A DNA stretch of 64,000 bases from Virgibacillus ihumii (GTDB lineage: Bacteria; Bacillota; Bacilli; Bacillales; Amphibacillaceae). The notes under the pieces are model-generated. The model searched no databases. It saw only the letters and a program-made list of their open reading frames with translations, and was not told where the DNA came from. Positions 41,780 through 50,525 of the stretch are shown one piece after another (position 1 is the first letter of the stretch; each line of letters begins with the position of its first letter). The position numbers were made by a program, and so were the translations under genes. Location of the stretch: positions 2,170,001-2,234,000 of the forward strand of contig NZ_CACVAN010000001.1 of NCBI RefSeq assembly GCF_902726655.1. Direction: 5' to 3'.

Positions 41780-42673
41780 ATGGCATTATTAGAAGGAGCA
41801 TTTCCGGTACTTGCAACACCAATGCACCATGATGAAACAGTTGATTATGAGGGATTAAAGCAAAATATCGAGCATTATATCAACTTAAACGTAGCAGGCA
41901 TCATCGTTAACGGAAGTACCGGTGAGTTCGTCAGCCTAACAAAAGAGGAGAAATTCAAACTCATGGAGACAGCTGCTGAACAGGTGAACGGACGCATTCC
42001 GCTTGTTATCGGTACGGCAGCTGAAACGACCGCAGACGCTGTGGAATATACGAAAAAGGCCGAAACCGTTGGAGCAGATGCTGCCCTATTAATCAACTCA
42101 TATTATGCACATCCAAAAGATAACGAAATCTATGAACATTTTAAAACAGTTGCTGAATCCGTATCACTACCAGTCATGATTTATAATAACCCATTCACTT
42201 CCGGGATTGATATTGATACGGAAACCATTTTACAAGTAGGACGTGACGTTGAAAATATCACACACGTCAAAGAGTCAAGTGGAGAAATCCGGAAAGTTCG
42301 GGATATCGCAAGACAAGGCGGCAATTCTATCATACCATTTTGCGGATCAGATGACCTTGTACTTGAATCCTTTCTGGTTGGAGCAACCGGCTGGGTTTCA
42401 GTAGCCGGAAATATTGTACCTGAACTGGCAACTGACCTCTATACAACATTTAAAGAAGGCGATTTAAACAAAGCCTGGGAAATCTATGATCAAATCCTGC
42501 CACTCTGCAACTTCCTGGAGGATTCCGGAAAATATGTACAAATTGTCAAACGTGGTCTGGAGCTGCAAGGGCTGGCGGGAGGACCTTCACGCAAACCACG
42601 GCTGCCGCTGACAAATAAGGAAGAAGAAACATTGAAAACAATTTTAAATGAATTACAGGCTGTTAATCAGTAA
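41780..42673 (+). CDS. DapA-family 1-pyrroline-4-hydroxy-2-carboxylate deaminase (probable)
   Basis: The 297-residue TIM-barrel protein has the DapA-family pattern: NGSTGEF (45-51), Schiff-base Lys164 in HVKESSG and the catalytic tyrosine in YNNP (135). The real lysine-pathway dapA would be expected with dapG or asd, not here. Between epimerase/dehydrogenase genes and an aldehyde dehydrogenase it fits the deaminase that converts 1-pyrroline-4-hydroxy-2-carboxylate to 2-oxoglutarate semialdehyde and ammonia (LhpC-type). AGGAGG precedes the ATG. The 234-bp gap upstream holds repeat family D. Confidence 0.85.
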   Translation: MALLEGAFPVLATPMHHDETVDYEGLKQNIEHYINLNVAGIIVNGSTGEFVSLTKEEKFKLMETAAEQVNGRIPLVIGTAAETTADAVEYTKKAETVGADAALLINSYYAHPKDNEIYEHFKTVAESVSLPVMIYNNPFTSGIDIDTETILQVGRDVENITHVKESSGEIRKVRDIARQGGNSIIPFCGSDDLVLESFLVGATGWVSVAGNIVPELATDLYTTFKEGDLNKAWEIYDQILPLCNFLEDSGKYVQIVKRGLELQGLAGGPSRKPRLPLTNKEEETLKTILNELQAVNQ

Positions 42674-42705
42674 CCAAAACTAAACTTTTAGGAGGTATTT
42701 TGTTA

Positions 42706-44193
42706 ATGGCTACAAAAGAAATGGTGTTGAAACCGAAAGTGGAAAAATTTTTACAAGGTGTTAAAGGACTTTATGTTAACGGAGAGTATGTGCAATCCAC
42801 GAGTGGTAAAACATTCGATGTATTGAATCCGGCAACCGAAGAAGTTATTGCCCAAGTAAGCGAAGCACAAGAAACAGACATTGATACTGCTGTCGAGGCT
42901 GCCAAAAAGGCATTTGACGAAGGTGAATGGACGAAAATGGAAGCGGCGGAACGTTCACATCTGATTTATAAATTTGCCGATTTACTCGAAGAAAACCGTG
43001 AAGAACTTGCACAACTTGAAGCCCTGGATAACGGAAAACCATACGAGGTGGCACTCGAGGACGATGTTGACGGCACCGTCCAGCATTTCCGTTATTATTC
43101 CGGATGGGCTACAAAAATAACAGGAAAAACGGTCAACGTGTCCCCTGATTATTTTAATTATATTGTACATGAGCCGGTAGGTGTTGTCGGCCAGATCATC
43201 CCATGGAACTTTCCACTCGCCATGGCCGGATGGAAACTTGGTTCCGCCCTTGCTGTAGGATGTACCATAGTCATTAAACCGGCGACCGAAACACCATTAT
43301 CACTGCTTTACGCTGCACAATTGTTCAAGGAGGCAGGATTCCCGGATGGTGTTGTCAATGTTGTTCCCGGTGCTGGCAGTGTAGCGGGAGAAGCGATTAT
43401 TACGCATAAAGATGTGGCGAAAGTTGCTTTCACCGGCTCCACAGGTACTGGAAAAAATGTCATGCAAAAGGCTGCTGATGACATTAAAGGAATTACGCTG
43501 GAACTCGGCGGAAAATCACCAAGCATTATTTTTGACGACGCAAACATGGAAGAAGCAATTGAAGGATCACTCGACGGCACCATGTACAACCACGGCCAAA
43601 ACTGCAGCGCCTGCACACGTCTCTATGTTCAGCGTGATCATTATGACGAGGTAGTCGATGCGATTGCCGAACGGGCCAAAGCTATTAAACTCGGACCAGG
43701 CATGGATGCTGAAACCGAAATGGGGCCGCTGATTTCAGCTAAGCAGCAGCAAACTGTTCTCGATTATATTGATAAAGGTAAAGCTGAAGGAGCGCGCCTC
43801 GTGGCAGGAGGCAAAAAGGCATTCGACAAAGGCTATTTCGTCGAACCAACTGTCTTCGCTGATGTTGAGGATGATATGACCATTGCACGGGAAGAAATAT
43901 TCGGGCCAGTTATCGCCATATTTCCATTTGATTCAGAGGAAGAAGTTGTGAAGCGTGCAAACGACAGTGAGTATGGCTTAGCAGCAAGCGTTTGGACGGA
44001 AAATATTCGTAAAGGACACCGCCTTTCCGGAAAACTGCAGGCAGGTACTGTATGGGTTAACGATTTCGGCCTTGAATTAGAGACCATGCCTTTTGGCGGC
44101 TACAAGAAATCCGGAGTAGGCCGCGAGATGGGCGGCGAATATGGTTTAGCTAATTACACGGAAGTGAAAAGTGTATTGGTTAAAATAAAGTGA
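42706..44193 (+). CDS. Aldehyde dehydrogenase, probable 2-oxoglutarate semialdehyde dehydrogenase
   Basis: The 495-residue NAD(P)-dependent enzyme has IIPWNFPLAMAGWKLG, the coenzyme motif FTGSTGTGK (242-250), Glu266 in LELGGKSP and catalytic Cys300 in GQNCSA. It would oxidise 2-oxoglutarate semialdehyde to 2-oxoglutarate, completing hydroxyproline breakdown. The role is assigned from gene order after the deaminase (33 bp gap); the sequence alone also allows a betaine-aldehyde-type enzyme. The ATG at 42706, ten bases after GGAGG, is preferred to the TTG at 42700. Confidence 0.87.
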   Translation: MATKEMVLKPKVEKFLQGVKGLYVNGEYVQSTSGKTFDVLNPATEEVIAQVSEAQETDIDTAVEAAKKAFDEGEWTKMEAAERSHLIYKFADLLEENREELAQLEALDNGKPYEVALEDDVDGTVQHFRYYSGWATKITGKTVNVSPDYFNYIVHEPVGVVGQIIPWNFPLAMAGWKLGSALAVGCTIVIKPATETPLSLLYAAQLFKEAGFPDGVVNVVPGAGSVAGEAIITHKDVAKVAFTGSTGTGKNVMQKAADDIKGITLELGGKSPSIIFDDANMEEAIEGSLDGTMYNHGQNCSACTRLYVQRDHYDEVVDAIAERAKAIKLGPGMDAETEMGPLISAKQQQTVLDYIDKGKAEGARLVAGGKKAFDKGYFVEPTVFADVEDDMTIAREEIFGPVIAIFPFDSEEEVVKRANDSEYGLAASVWTENIRKGHRLSGKLQAGTVWVNDFGLELETMPFGGYKKSGVGREMGGEYGLANYTEVKSVLVKIK

Positions 44194-44216
44194 TTCACCC
44201 AATTATTGAACAGCTG

Positions 44217-45944
44217 CTAATATAGTGATGAGAGTCCTGGTAAATGAAGTTTTGCAAAATCAAAAGAGGCTGGGACATAACTAGCCAAAAATAACTTAAA
44301 AATGGTTCCGATCATCGATTGTTGGTGATCGGAACCATTTTGATTTGGATTATTTTTATGATCTGTTGGTTGATTTACGTTCATGGCAGTGTACTTTCGC
44401 AAGTTCACCGCCATGAATGCAAATCCTAATTCATTTTCCACTTTCTCTTTGCCCCGTACAGAAAAACGGGTGAAACGCAAATTAGCCTTCAAGAATCCGA
44501 AGACTGGTTCCACCTCAATTTTACGTTTACCGTAAATTTCACCAGTTTCTTTTTCCGAAAGCTGTTGTCTCGTATATGCTTTTTGTTGCTCCCACTTTTG
44601 GTTATAATAAATTCTTCGGTTATGGCCTTCCTTTGCTTTGGTGCATTGGGATCGTAACGGACAACCGGAACAGTCTTCACATTCATAAACTTTAAATGTC
44701 CTTGTATAACCATATCGGTCTGTTCGGTTGGACATATAGCGGAAGGTTAATCTTTTACCATTCGGACAGGTAAAGGTATCATTTTCCTCGCTATATTCCC
44801 AATTGGCTACATTAAAGGCGTTTTCCTTATATTTCTTTTTCTTCTCTTTACGGTATTGGTTATACGTAATCAGTGGCGTGCGTTTCCGATTCTCGATGAC
44901 GTCTTCGTAGTTTTGTTCACTTCCATAGCCTGCGTCAGCGACAATATACGTCGGTAGCTTAAAGAAACGTTCCTCGATATGATCCAGAAAAGGAATGAAT
45001 GTACGTGTATCTGTCGGGTTTGGAAACACATCATAAGCGAGCGCATATTGTCCTTCTGTCGCAAGTTGCACATTATAGCCTGCTTTCAGTTGGCCATTTC
45101 TCATATGGTCATCTTTCATTCGCATAAACGTGGCATCATGATCTGTCTTGGAGTAACTGTTGCGTGTTCCGAAGGTTTCCATGTCCTGCTGGTATTTCTG
45201 TTTGCGTGCCACGTAATCCTTAAATTGTTTACGATATTGTTTCGGTGTTTTGCGTTCGGAGCGAAGCCGTTTCCGTTCGCTTCCATCTTCACTTGCTTCG
45301 ATTTTTTTATTATAGGCTTCAACGTTCTCATCCAGCTTTTCGACTACTTTTTCGAGCTCATCGGTAGATAGCTCATCTGCGCTTTCCCGTTCGATTTCCG
45401 GAATAATTTCTTTTTCCAATAGTTCATCATACATCTGGTTGGACTTCTCCACCAAATTGGCACTGTATTTTTCAATCGCTTTACGCCAAACAAATGTATA
45501 CTTATTGGCATTCGCTTCGATTTTGGTTCCGTCCATAAAAATCGCTTCTTCATCTATCTGTTCTTCCTGTACAAGCTGACAACGAAATTGCACGAAGCAC
45601 TGACGCAATAGTTCTTTGACCTCTGGATGAACACGGAATCGATTGATGGTGCGATAACTCGGCTCATATCCCTGGGCTAACCACATCATACGTACACTAT
45701 CGTTCAGTAATCCTTCCACCTTTCTGCCAGAGAAAACAGATTGCGTGTAAGCACATAAAATAATTTTCATCATCATGCGTGGATGATAAGCTGGACAACC
45801 AGTGTCACGTAAAAAGTTAATGAATGCATCATCCGGAATAGCTTCCACTATGTCATTCACAGCGTAAGCAATATCATCTTCTTGAAGTTTTATTTCTAAA
45901 TCTAACGGCAAAACCACTTGATTCATGTTATAATGTTTAAACAT
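44217..45944 (-). CDS. IS1182-family transposase, copy 2 (stop codon lies outside the element)
   Basis: The 575-residue frame matches copy 1 except for six residues (A/T, G/V, G/V, K/E, S/T, S/T) between about positions 194 and 267. The common sequence ends ASYVPAS within the inverted repeat. The frame then continues about 16 codons into flanking DNA (FDFAKLHLPGLSSLY) before a stop. The DDE residues and the leader are conserved, so it is probably active. Confidence 0.9.
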   Translation of the reverse strand: MFKHYNMNQVVLPLDLEIKLQEDDIAYAVNDIVEAIPDDAFINFLRDTGCPAYHPRMMMKIILCAYTQSVFSGRKVEGLLNDSVRMMWLAQGYEPSYRTINRFRVHPEVKELLRQCFVQFRCQLVQEEQIDEEAIFMDGTKIEANANKYTFVWRKAIEKYSANLVEKSNQMYDELLEKEIIPEIERESADELSTDELEKVVEKLDENVEAYNKKIEASEDGSERKRLRSERKTPKQYRKQFKDYVARKQKYQQDMETFGTRNSYSKTDHDATFMRMKDDHMRNGQLKAGYNVQLATEGQYALAYDVFPNPTDTRTFIPFLDHIEERFFKLPTYIVADAGYGSEQNYEDVIENRKRTPLITYNQYRKEKKKKYKENAFNVANWEYSEENDTFTCPNGKRLTFRYMSNRTDRYGYTRTFKVYECEDCSGCPLRSQCTKAKEGHNRRIYYNQKWEQQKAYTRQQLSEKETGEIYGKRKIEVEPVFGFLKANLRFTRFSVRGKEKVENELGFAFMAVNLRKYTAMNVNQPTDHKNNPNQNGSDHQQSMIGTIFKLFLASYVPASFDFAKLHLPGLSSLY

Positions 45945-46096
45945 AAGGACACCTCCGATGATTATTGTGTGGTTACTTTAATTTTATCAGAAGGTGTCCT
46001 TTTTGTTTATTAAAAGCAAAAAAATAAGCGTGGTCTTTCCACTTAATGGTGGAGACCACGCTTATTCTATTTTACTGGGTTTTGTCCCAGCCTCTT
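44264..46096 (-). mobile_element. IS1182-family insertion sequence, copy 2 (1,833 bp)
   Basis: It has the same ends and length as the element at 11151-12983: AAGAGGCTGGGACA on the left, TGTCCCAGCCTCTT on the right. It lies 70 bp after the aldehyde dehydrogenase stop and directly abuts the IS200-type element. No target duplication was seen. Confidence 0.93.
45945..46066 (-). promoter_or_regulatory. IS1182 copy 2 leader: terminator and ribosome-site-masking hairpin
   Basis: It repeats the arrangement at 12832-12953: a terminator-like stem GACCACGCTTATT/AATAAGCGTGGTC, then a hairpin pairing AAGGACACCT with AGGTGTCCTT over the GGAGG ribosome site. Confidence 0.7.
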
Positions 46097-46860
46097 TGCT
46101 CTGCGGCTGAAAGCCTCTATTACCGGCCTCGGCCTAAAAGGCCCACTGAATGGTTTTCCCTTTTGCACCACACTCACTCGCTGATTCTAAAAGAATCCCT
46201 TATTTCTTTTTATTTTTCTTCCCCGTGAAAGGGTCGTATTCTTCAAATAAAGTTAACTGATCGCTCATATAGTCTTCTCTGAGCTGATTCCGTATATATT
46301 CTTGAATTTGATTTCTATTCCTTCCCACCGTATCTACAAAGAAGCCTCGACACCAGAATTTGCGGTTGCCATATCTATATTTTAAATTGGCGTGACGGTC
46401 AAAAATCATTAAACTACTTTTCCCTTTTAAATATCCCATAAATTGGGACACACCCAACTTTGGTGGTATACTGACTAACATATGAATGTGATCTTTGCAT
46501 GCATTTGCTTCATGGATTTCAACATTTTTTCTTTCGCAAAGCTCCCTTATTATTTCTCCTATACTTTTTTTATATTTTCCATATATAATTTGCCTTCTAT
46601 ATTTTGGTGCAAAAACAAGATGATACTTACATCTCCACTGGGTATGTGCTAAACTATTCTTGTCCTTCATTGGACATGCCTCCCTATATGGCGAGATTTG
46701 GTGGTCGGGAAACCAACCTTATCTTACCATGAAGAGAGGCATTTTTTTGATCCCACGCTGGAAGCTCTCTGGAACCCCCGGCATAGCCAGGGGTTTTCAA
46801 AGACATCAATAAACGAAGATACCCACCTGACATTCAAAGGTGGGTATCTTCATTTCATTT
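46097..46860 (-). mobile_element. IS200/IS605-type element, single-gene (borders approximate)
   Basis: The element has one Y1 transposase gene and subterminal hairpins rather than inverted repeats. Upstream of the gene are AACCCCTGG...CCGGGGGTT at about 46772-46797 and a strong stem GAAGATACCCACCT with AGGTGGGTATCTTC at 46815-46851. Downstream, AGGGATTCTTTTAGAATC lies near 46180-46200 and GGCCTTTTAGGCC near 46120. The right border is not resolved, because the IS1182 copy directly abuts it. Confidence 0.7.
46200..46670 (-). CDS. tnpA: IS200-family Y1 transposase TnpA
   Basis: The 156-residue HUH enzyme has the histidine pair in DHIHMLVSIPP and the nucleophilic tyrosine in NRNQIQEYIRNQL. WRCKYHLVFAPKYRR is the typical IS200 N-terminus. 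It cuts single-stranded DNA at subterminal hairpins. Full length, no TnpB accompanies it. It is likely functional unless the adjoining IS1182 insertion removed part of the right-end recognition structure. Confidence 0.93.
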   Translation of the reverse strand: MKDKNSLAHTQWRCKYHLVFAPKYRRQIIYGKYKKSIGEIIRELCERKNVEIHEANACKDHIHMLVSIPPKLGVSQFMGYLKGKSSLMIFDRHANLKYRYGNRKFWCRGFFVDTVGRNRNQIQEYIRNQLREDYMSDQLTLFEEYDPFTGKKNKKK

Positions 46861-47018
46861 ATGGACAAAGGTCGTGTCAAATTAAAGTAAAGATAACTAA
46901 CTCACTTCGACTTTCACCAACACTTGTGAAATCAACTTATAGTTAAGCAAAAGATATTACAATTTCTAATCAGGTCACTTTTCACTACTATCGCTTAAAC
47001 ACTGTAAATAACACATGA
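46861..47018. other. Region between the IS200 element and the second NCS1 permease gene
   Basis: Nothing coding is seen. GGTCGTGTC at 46868-46876 equals the first arm of the terminator after the first permease (22118-22156), but the second arm is missing here. The IS200 insertion may have separated the two arms. Confidence 0.4.
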
Positions 47019-48359
47019 CTAGCTAGTTCCAATTTTGGTATTATTTGTTTCCTCCGATTCAAGTTCGGTAAATTGGTCAGGAGACACTTTACCTTTTATT
47101 TTCATTGCAACCAAATAAACAATTCCAGATCCAATAAGAGACTGTACCGCTGGCAGACCAAAAGGTGTAACATACTGTGTGATATAACCTAGTACGGTAC
47201 CAAACACCAACGCAATTGTGGCCATCCAATTCCAACCATTATTATCTTCCCAGGTACGTTTCCGTATAAAGAAGAAATCCACCATCATTACACCGGCTAC
47301 AGCTGGGTATATTAAAGCTGTTAAATACAAAAAGTCCATAAAATAATCAAGAATTCCTGCCAATGCTACAATAATTGCGACTAAAGTTCCACCTAATGTA
47401 AGAAGTGCCCTTCCTTTGTTTGAATTGACGTTTAGCATATTTGACAGAGCCAATCCCATGCTGTAATTATTAACTAATTGACTTGTCCATGTTGCAAACC
47501 ACAAGATTAAAAATCCCCAAATTGGAAAACCCAAGCCTAGCATGACATTCACAATATCGGCATCTCCAACACCAACAGACATGATAGAACCAACTAAAAA
47601 CAATGGGAAACCTACTAAAACAATTCCAGTCGGTATCAGAATATTATCTTTAATCTTAGGTTTTGCATATCGTGTATAATCAGCAGCGATAACCCACTGT
47701 GATACGTTTGCACCAATTACCAGACTGATAGCCCCAAGTATTCCTATTGATGGCTCCGGATCCCAACTGGTAATCGTTTCAAAACCGGTATTTTTCAATG
47801 CATAAAAGATTCCTGCTGCTATTAAAAGTAGACCAGCCGGAACAGCAATGTAATCGGTCCATTTCATAGAGGCATACCCTATTATTGAAGGAATAGCAAA
47901 AAGAAGCCCTGCAACGATTGTAATAATTGCCCACAATCCCCACTGCGTAGTATAATCAATTCCAAACATAGCGGAAATTGCATTACCCGCTACAGAGGTT
48001 TGAACTGCCCACCATCCAAGGGAAACAATAAAAATAGTAAGTCCAACTATGAAACGGGCTTGAGTAGAACCAAAACTAGTTCTTGCAACAACCGAAGAAG
48101 AACGTCCTGTCTTGGCGCCAATATATCCCTGTAATGCATTTCCGGCCCATTGAATACCAAATAAAGCAATAACTAAAATAAAGAATATTTCAGTTATACC
48201 ATAACTGCCTGCTAAGGTTGCCCCTACCATAAGCACGGGAATAGTAAATTCTAAACCTCCAAAAATCATGGCAGGCGTAATCCAGTGTTGTCTTTGATTT
48301 TCCGGAACTGCCTGCAACGCTTCGTCTTTTTCAATACTTTTTCTTTTTGTTTCGTCCAT
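47019..48359 (-). CDS. NCS1-family (cytosine/hydantoin-type) permease, paralogue 2
   Basis: The 446-residue permease is collinear with the protein at 22260-23588 and highly similar along its whole length (GGLEFTIPVLMVGATLAGSYGITEIFFI, NVSQWVIAADYTRYAKPKIKDN, FFFIRKRTWEDNNGWNWMAT). It probably imports the substrate of HyuAB paralogue 2. The start is the ATG at 48359 with AAGGAGAGG upstream. A terminator separates it from the cupin gene, so it may be partly uncoupled from the rest of the module. Confidence 0.9.
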   Translation of the reverse strand: MDETKRKSIEKDEALQAVPENQRQHWITPAMIFGGLEFTIPVLMVGATLAGSYGITEIFFILVIALFGIQWAGNALQGYIGAKTGRSSSVVARTSFGSTQARFIVGLTIFIVSLGWWAVQTSVAGNAISAMFGIDYTTQWGLWAIITIVAGLLFAIPSIIGYASMKWTDYIAVPAGLLLIAAGIFYALKNTGFETITSWDPEPSIGILGAISLVIGANVSQWVIAADYTRYAKPKIKDNILIPTGIVLVGFPLFLVGSIMSVGVGDADIVNVMLGLGFPIWGFLILWFATWTSQLVNNYSMGLALSNMLNVNSNKGRALLTLGGTLVAIIVALAGILDYFMDFLYLTALIYPAVAGVMMVDFFFIRKRTWEDNNGWNWMATIALVFGTVLGYITQYVTPFGLPAVQSLIGSGIVYLVAMKIKGKVSPDQFTELESEETNNTKIGTS

Positions 48360-48421
48360 TCTAACCTCTCCTTTTCTGTATTGCCTCACACCCACATATC
48401 GGAAAATTCAGTAAAATTTTG

Positions 48422-48461
48422 ATAAAACAATAGTAGAAAACTTATTTTCTACTATTGTTTG
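48422..48461 (-). terminator. Terminator after the cupin gene
   Basis: AAACAATAGTAGAAAA and TTTTCTACTATTGTTT form a 16-bp perfect stem with a five-base loop, followed by TATC on the minus strand, nine bases after the cupin stop. The T run is inside the stem. Confidence 0.75.
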
Positions 48462-48469
48462 TACCAGCG

Positions 48470-48784
48470 TTATTTACGAACCAATGTCCACACAATTTCA
48501 CATGGCTGTTCTCCTGTATTAATGGCCCAGTGTTTTTCACCAGCAGGAATAAATGTTGAATTGGAGGCAGAAACCTTATAAGGTACACCGCCTGACTCCC
48601 CTTCCAGTTCACCTTTAATAATAATCGAGTATTCATTTTCTGCATGCTGCGAACACCCTTCATTCGGTACCCTTTCGCCAGGTGCTATAACTACTGTTCC
48701 GAATTGTACACTGCTTCGTGCTTCATTGTCTTCATACAAGGTTATTAAACCTTTCCTGTCAAAACCATCTTTTTTTATTTCCAT
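48470..48784 (-). CDS. Single-domain cupin protein
   Basis: The 104-residue protein has a cupin-2 barrel: PNEGCSQHAENEYSIIIKGELEGESGG forms motif 1, with one histidine and one glutamate visible, and FIPAGEKHWAINTGEQPCEIVW is motif 2. It occupies the place taken by DUF3830 in the first module, between hyuB and the permease gene. It could be a substrate-binding or isomerising accessory protein. The ATG at 48784 is chosen for its AAGGAG; an upstream start would overlap hyuB. Confidence 0.82.
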   Translation of the reverse strand: MEIKKDGFDRKGLITLYEDNEARSSVQFGTVVIAPGERVPNEGCSQHAENEYSIIIKGELEGESGGVPYKVSASNSTFIPAGEKHWAINTGEQPCEIVWTLVRK

Positions 48785-48797
48785 AAAATGCTCCTTT

Positions 48798-50525
48798 TTA
48801 CTTTCGTACATCCAATTCTAAATACTCAAATGTTTCCGGGTTTATTTCTACACCAAATAACGATTTTGCTTCTTCCACAGAATAGTATTCATTTTTAACA
48901 TCTTTACATACTTGTTCAGCCGGTCTCTTCAACGGATCGCCATATCCTCCGCCAGTTGCCGTCATCAATTTGAGTACATCATTTTTCTGCAGGGAATACC
49001 GCGGATAAACTCCATAAGGTCCATCAGTATCTCCATTCGCCTTATGAATATAAAACTCATTTACAGAACCTTCATTTCCACCAGCTGTTCCCCAAAGTTT
49101 ATACTGATTTCGTCCAAATGTAATGGTAGCAGATTGATTATCCGACAATGCCCTATAGGATCGAACAACTCCTTTTCCGCCGATATACTCGCCAGCACCC
49201 GATCCATCAATCCGTAAACTATATTCATCTAGCAATACTCCATAACGTGTTTCTGCAACTTCTACAGGTACGTTATATGTCTCACCATCAAGGATACAGA
49301 ATTGTCCACTCGCACCATCCTGACCATCAGCGCCTCCCCAGCCGCCAACAGAAGGTTCAACAATCAGGAACGGCTCGTCCGTATCTTGGTGCGAACCAGA
49401 AAGTGTAACAGAACAAACAGATAAAAGGTGGGCTGCTGCAAGACGTTCTGGTATATAAGGTGCAAGGGATTTCCAAATTAAATCTGTACATCCAAGCATT
49501 GTTTCAAAATAGTTGGATGTTGGTGCCGGTCGTTCTGCAGACATTATTGAGCCATCATCAACGATAATTTTTAAAGGACGAAACACACCATCATTAACAT
49601 TTTGGTCTGGATTCGTAATTGCGAGAAAAATCGTTCTTACTGCAGAGGCAAGTCCTGTAAAAGAACAATTAACTGGTCCGGGCACCTGGGTACTGCTTCC
49701 TCTGAAATCACACACAAATTCATCATTAGTAATTGTAACTTCTACCTTTATCGGAAAAGGACCATTTCCGATCCCATCAGTTTCCACAAACCCTTCTGCT
49801 GTAAAGGTTCCTTTTGGCAACTTTTTCAACTCTTGTCTTGATATTGCTTCACCGTGGTCTAATTGGTAATCAATTGCTGCGAGCACATTATCTTTACCAT
49901 ATTTTTCACATATTTCTTTAACTCGACGTTCACCAGTTTTAAGGGCTGCAACTTGTGCCCACATATCACCTAAAGATAACTCCGGGAACCGAACATTTGC
50001 CCGAATAATTTCAACCAATCCCTCATTCAACTGGCCACTATCAAATAGTTTAATAGATGGAAATTGTAAGCCTTCCTGAAAAATATCCTTTGAATCATTC
50101 GTAAATGAACCCGGGTCTTTACCTCCAACCTCAGTCCAATGGGCTTTATTTGCTGAAAAAGCAATCAATTCATCTTCATAAAAGATTGGCATCACCAAAC
50201 CAACATCTGATAAATGAGAACCACCGCCACCATACGGATCATTAACAACAATAATATCCCCAGGCTTAAGATTTCCCTCTTCGTTGTATTTCTTTAGTGT
50301 TTGTTTAACCATAAACGAAAGCATGCCAATAAATCCTGTAACACCATTTCCTTGAGTCAACAATTGACCTTTGGAATCGGTCAGCCCACTCGCATAATCC
50401 AACACCTCATAAATAATTGGGCTCATCGATGTCTTTGCCAAAGCAATAAACATTTCATCACCAGTAGCAAGCAATGAATCTTTAACAATTTCAAGTGTGA
50501 ATGGGTCCACTTTTGTTTGCATCAT
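48798..50525 (-). CDS. hyuB: Hydantoinase B / oxoprolinase-family subunit, paralogue 2
   Basis: The 575-residue protein shows GDIIVVNDPYGGGGSHLSDVGLVMPIF, AFSANKAHWTEVGG, NCSFTGLASAVRTIFLA and the C-terminal LMTATGGGYGDPLKRP motif of HyuB proteins. Its start abuts the hyuA stop (TAAATG), so the two are coupled. It is a paralogue of the protein at 24067-25782 but clearly divergent, suggesting a different cyclic amide substrate. Confidence 0.9.
   Translation of the reverse strand: MMQTKVDPFTLEIVKDSLLATGDEMFIALAKTSMSPIIYEVLDYASGLTDSKGQLLTQGNGVTGFIGMLSFMVKQTLKKYNEEGNLKPGDIIVVNDPYGGGGSHLSDVGLVMPIFYEDELIAFSANKAHWTEVGGKDPGSFTNDSKDIFQEGLQFPSIKLFDSGQLNEGLVEIIRANVRFPELSLGDMWAQVAALKTGERRVKEICEKYGKDNVLAAIDYQLDHGEAISRQELKKLPKGTFTAEGFVETDGIGNGPFPIKVEVTITNDEFVCDFRGSSTQVPGPVNCSFTGLASAVRTIFLAITNPDQNVNDGVFRPLKIIVDDGSIMSAERPAPTSNYFETMLGCTDLIWKSLAPYIPERLAAAHLLSVCSVTLSGSHQDTDEPFLIVEPSVGGWGGADGQDGASGQFCILDGETYNVPVEVAETRYGVLLDEYSLRIDGSGAGEYIGGKGVVRSYRALSDNQSATITFGRNQYKLWGTAGGNEGSVNEFYIHKANGDTDGPYGVYPRYSLQKNDVLKLMTATGGGYGDPLKRPAEQVCKDVKNEYYSVEEAKSLFGVEINPETFEYLELDVRK

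Noticed and set aside
41780..42673. Lysine-biosynthesis dapA
   Set aside because: The fold and catalytic residues fit, but the gene sits between hydroxyproline genes and an aldehyde dehydrogenase, so the pyrroline deaminase role is more likely.
44194..46110. Target-site duplication around IS1182 copy 2
   Set aside because: Flanking bases (left ...AAAATCAA, right TGCTCTGC...) share no direct repeat. Copy 1 likewise shows none.
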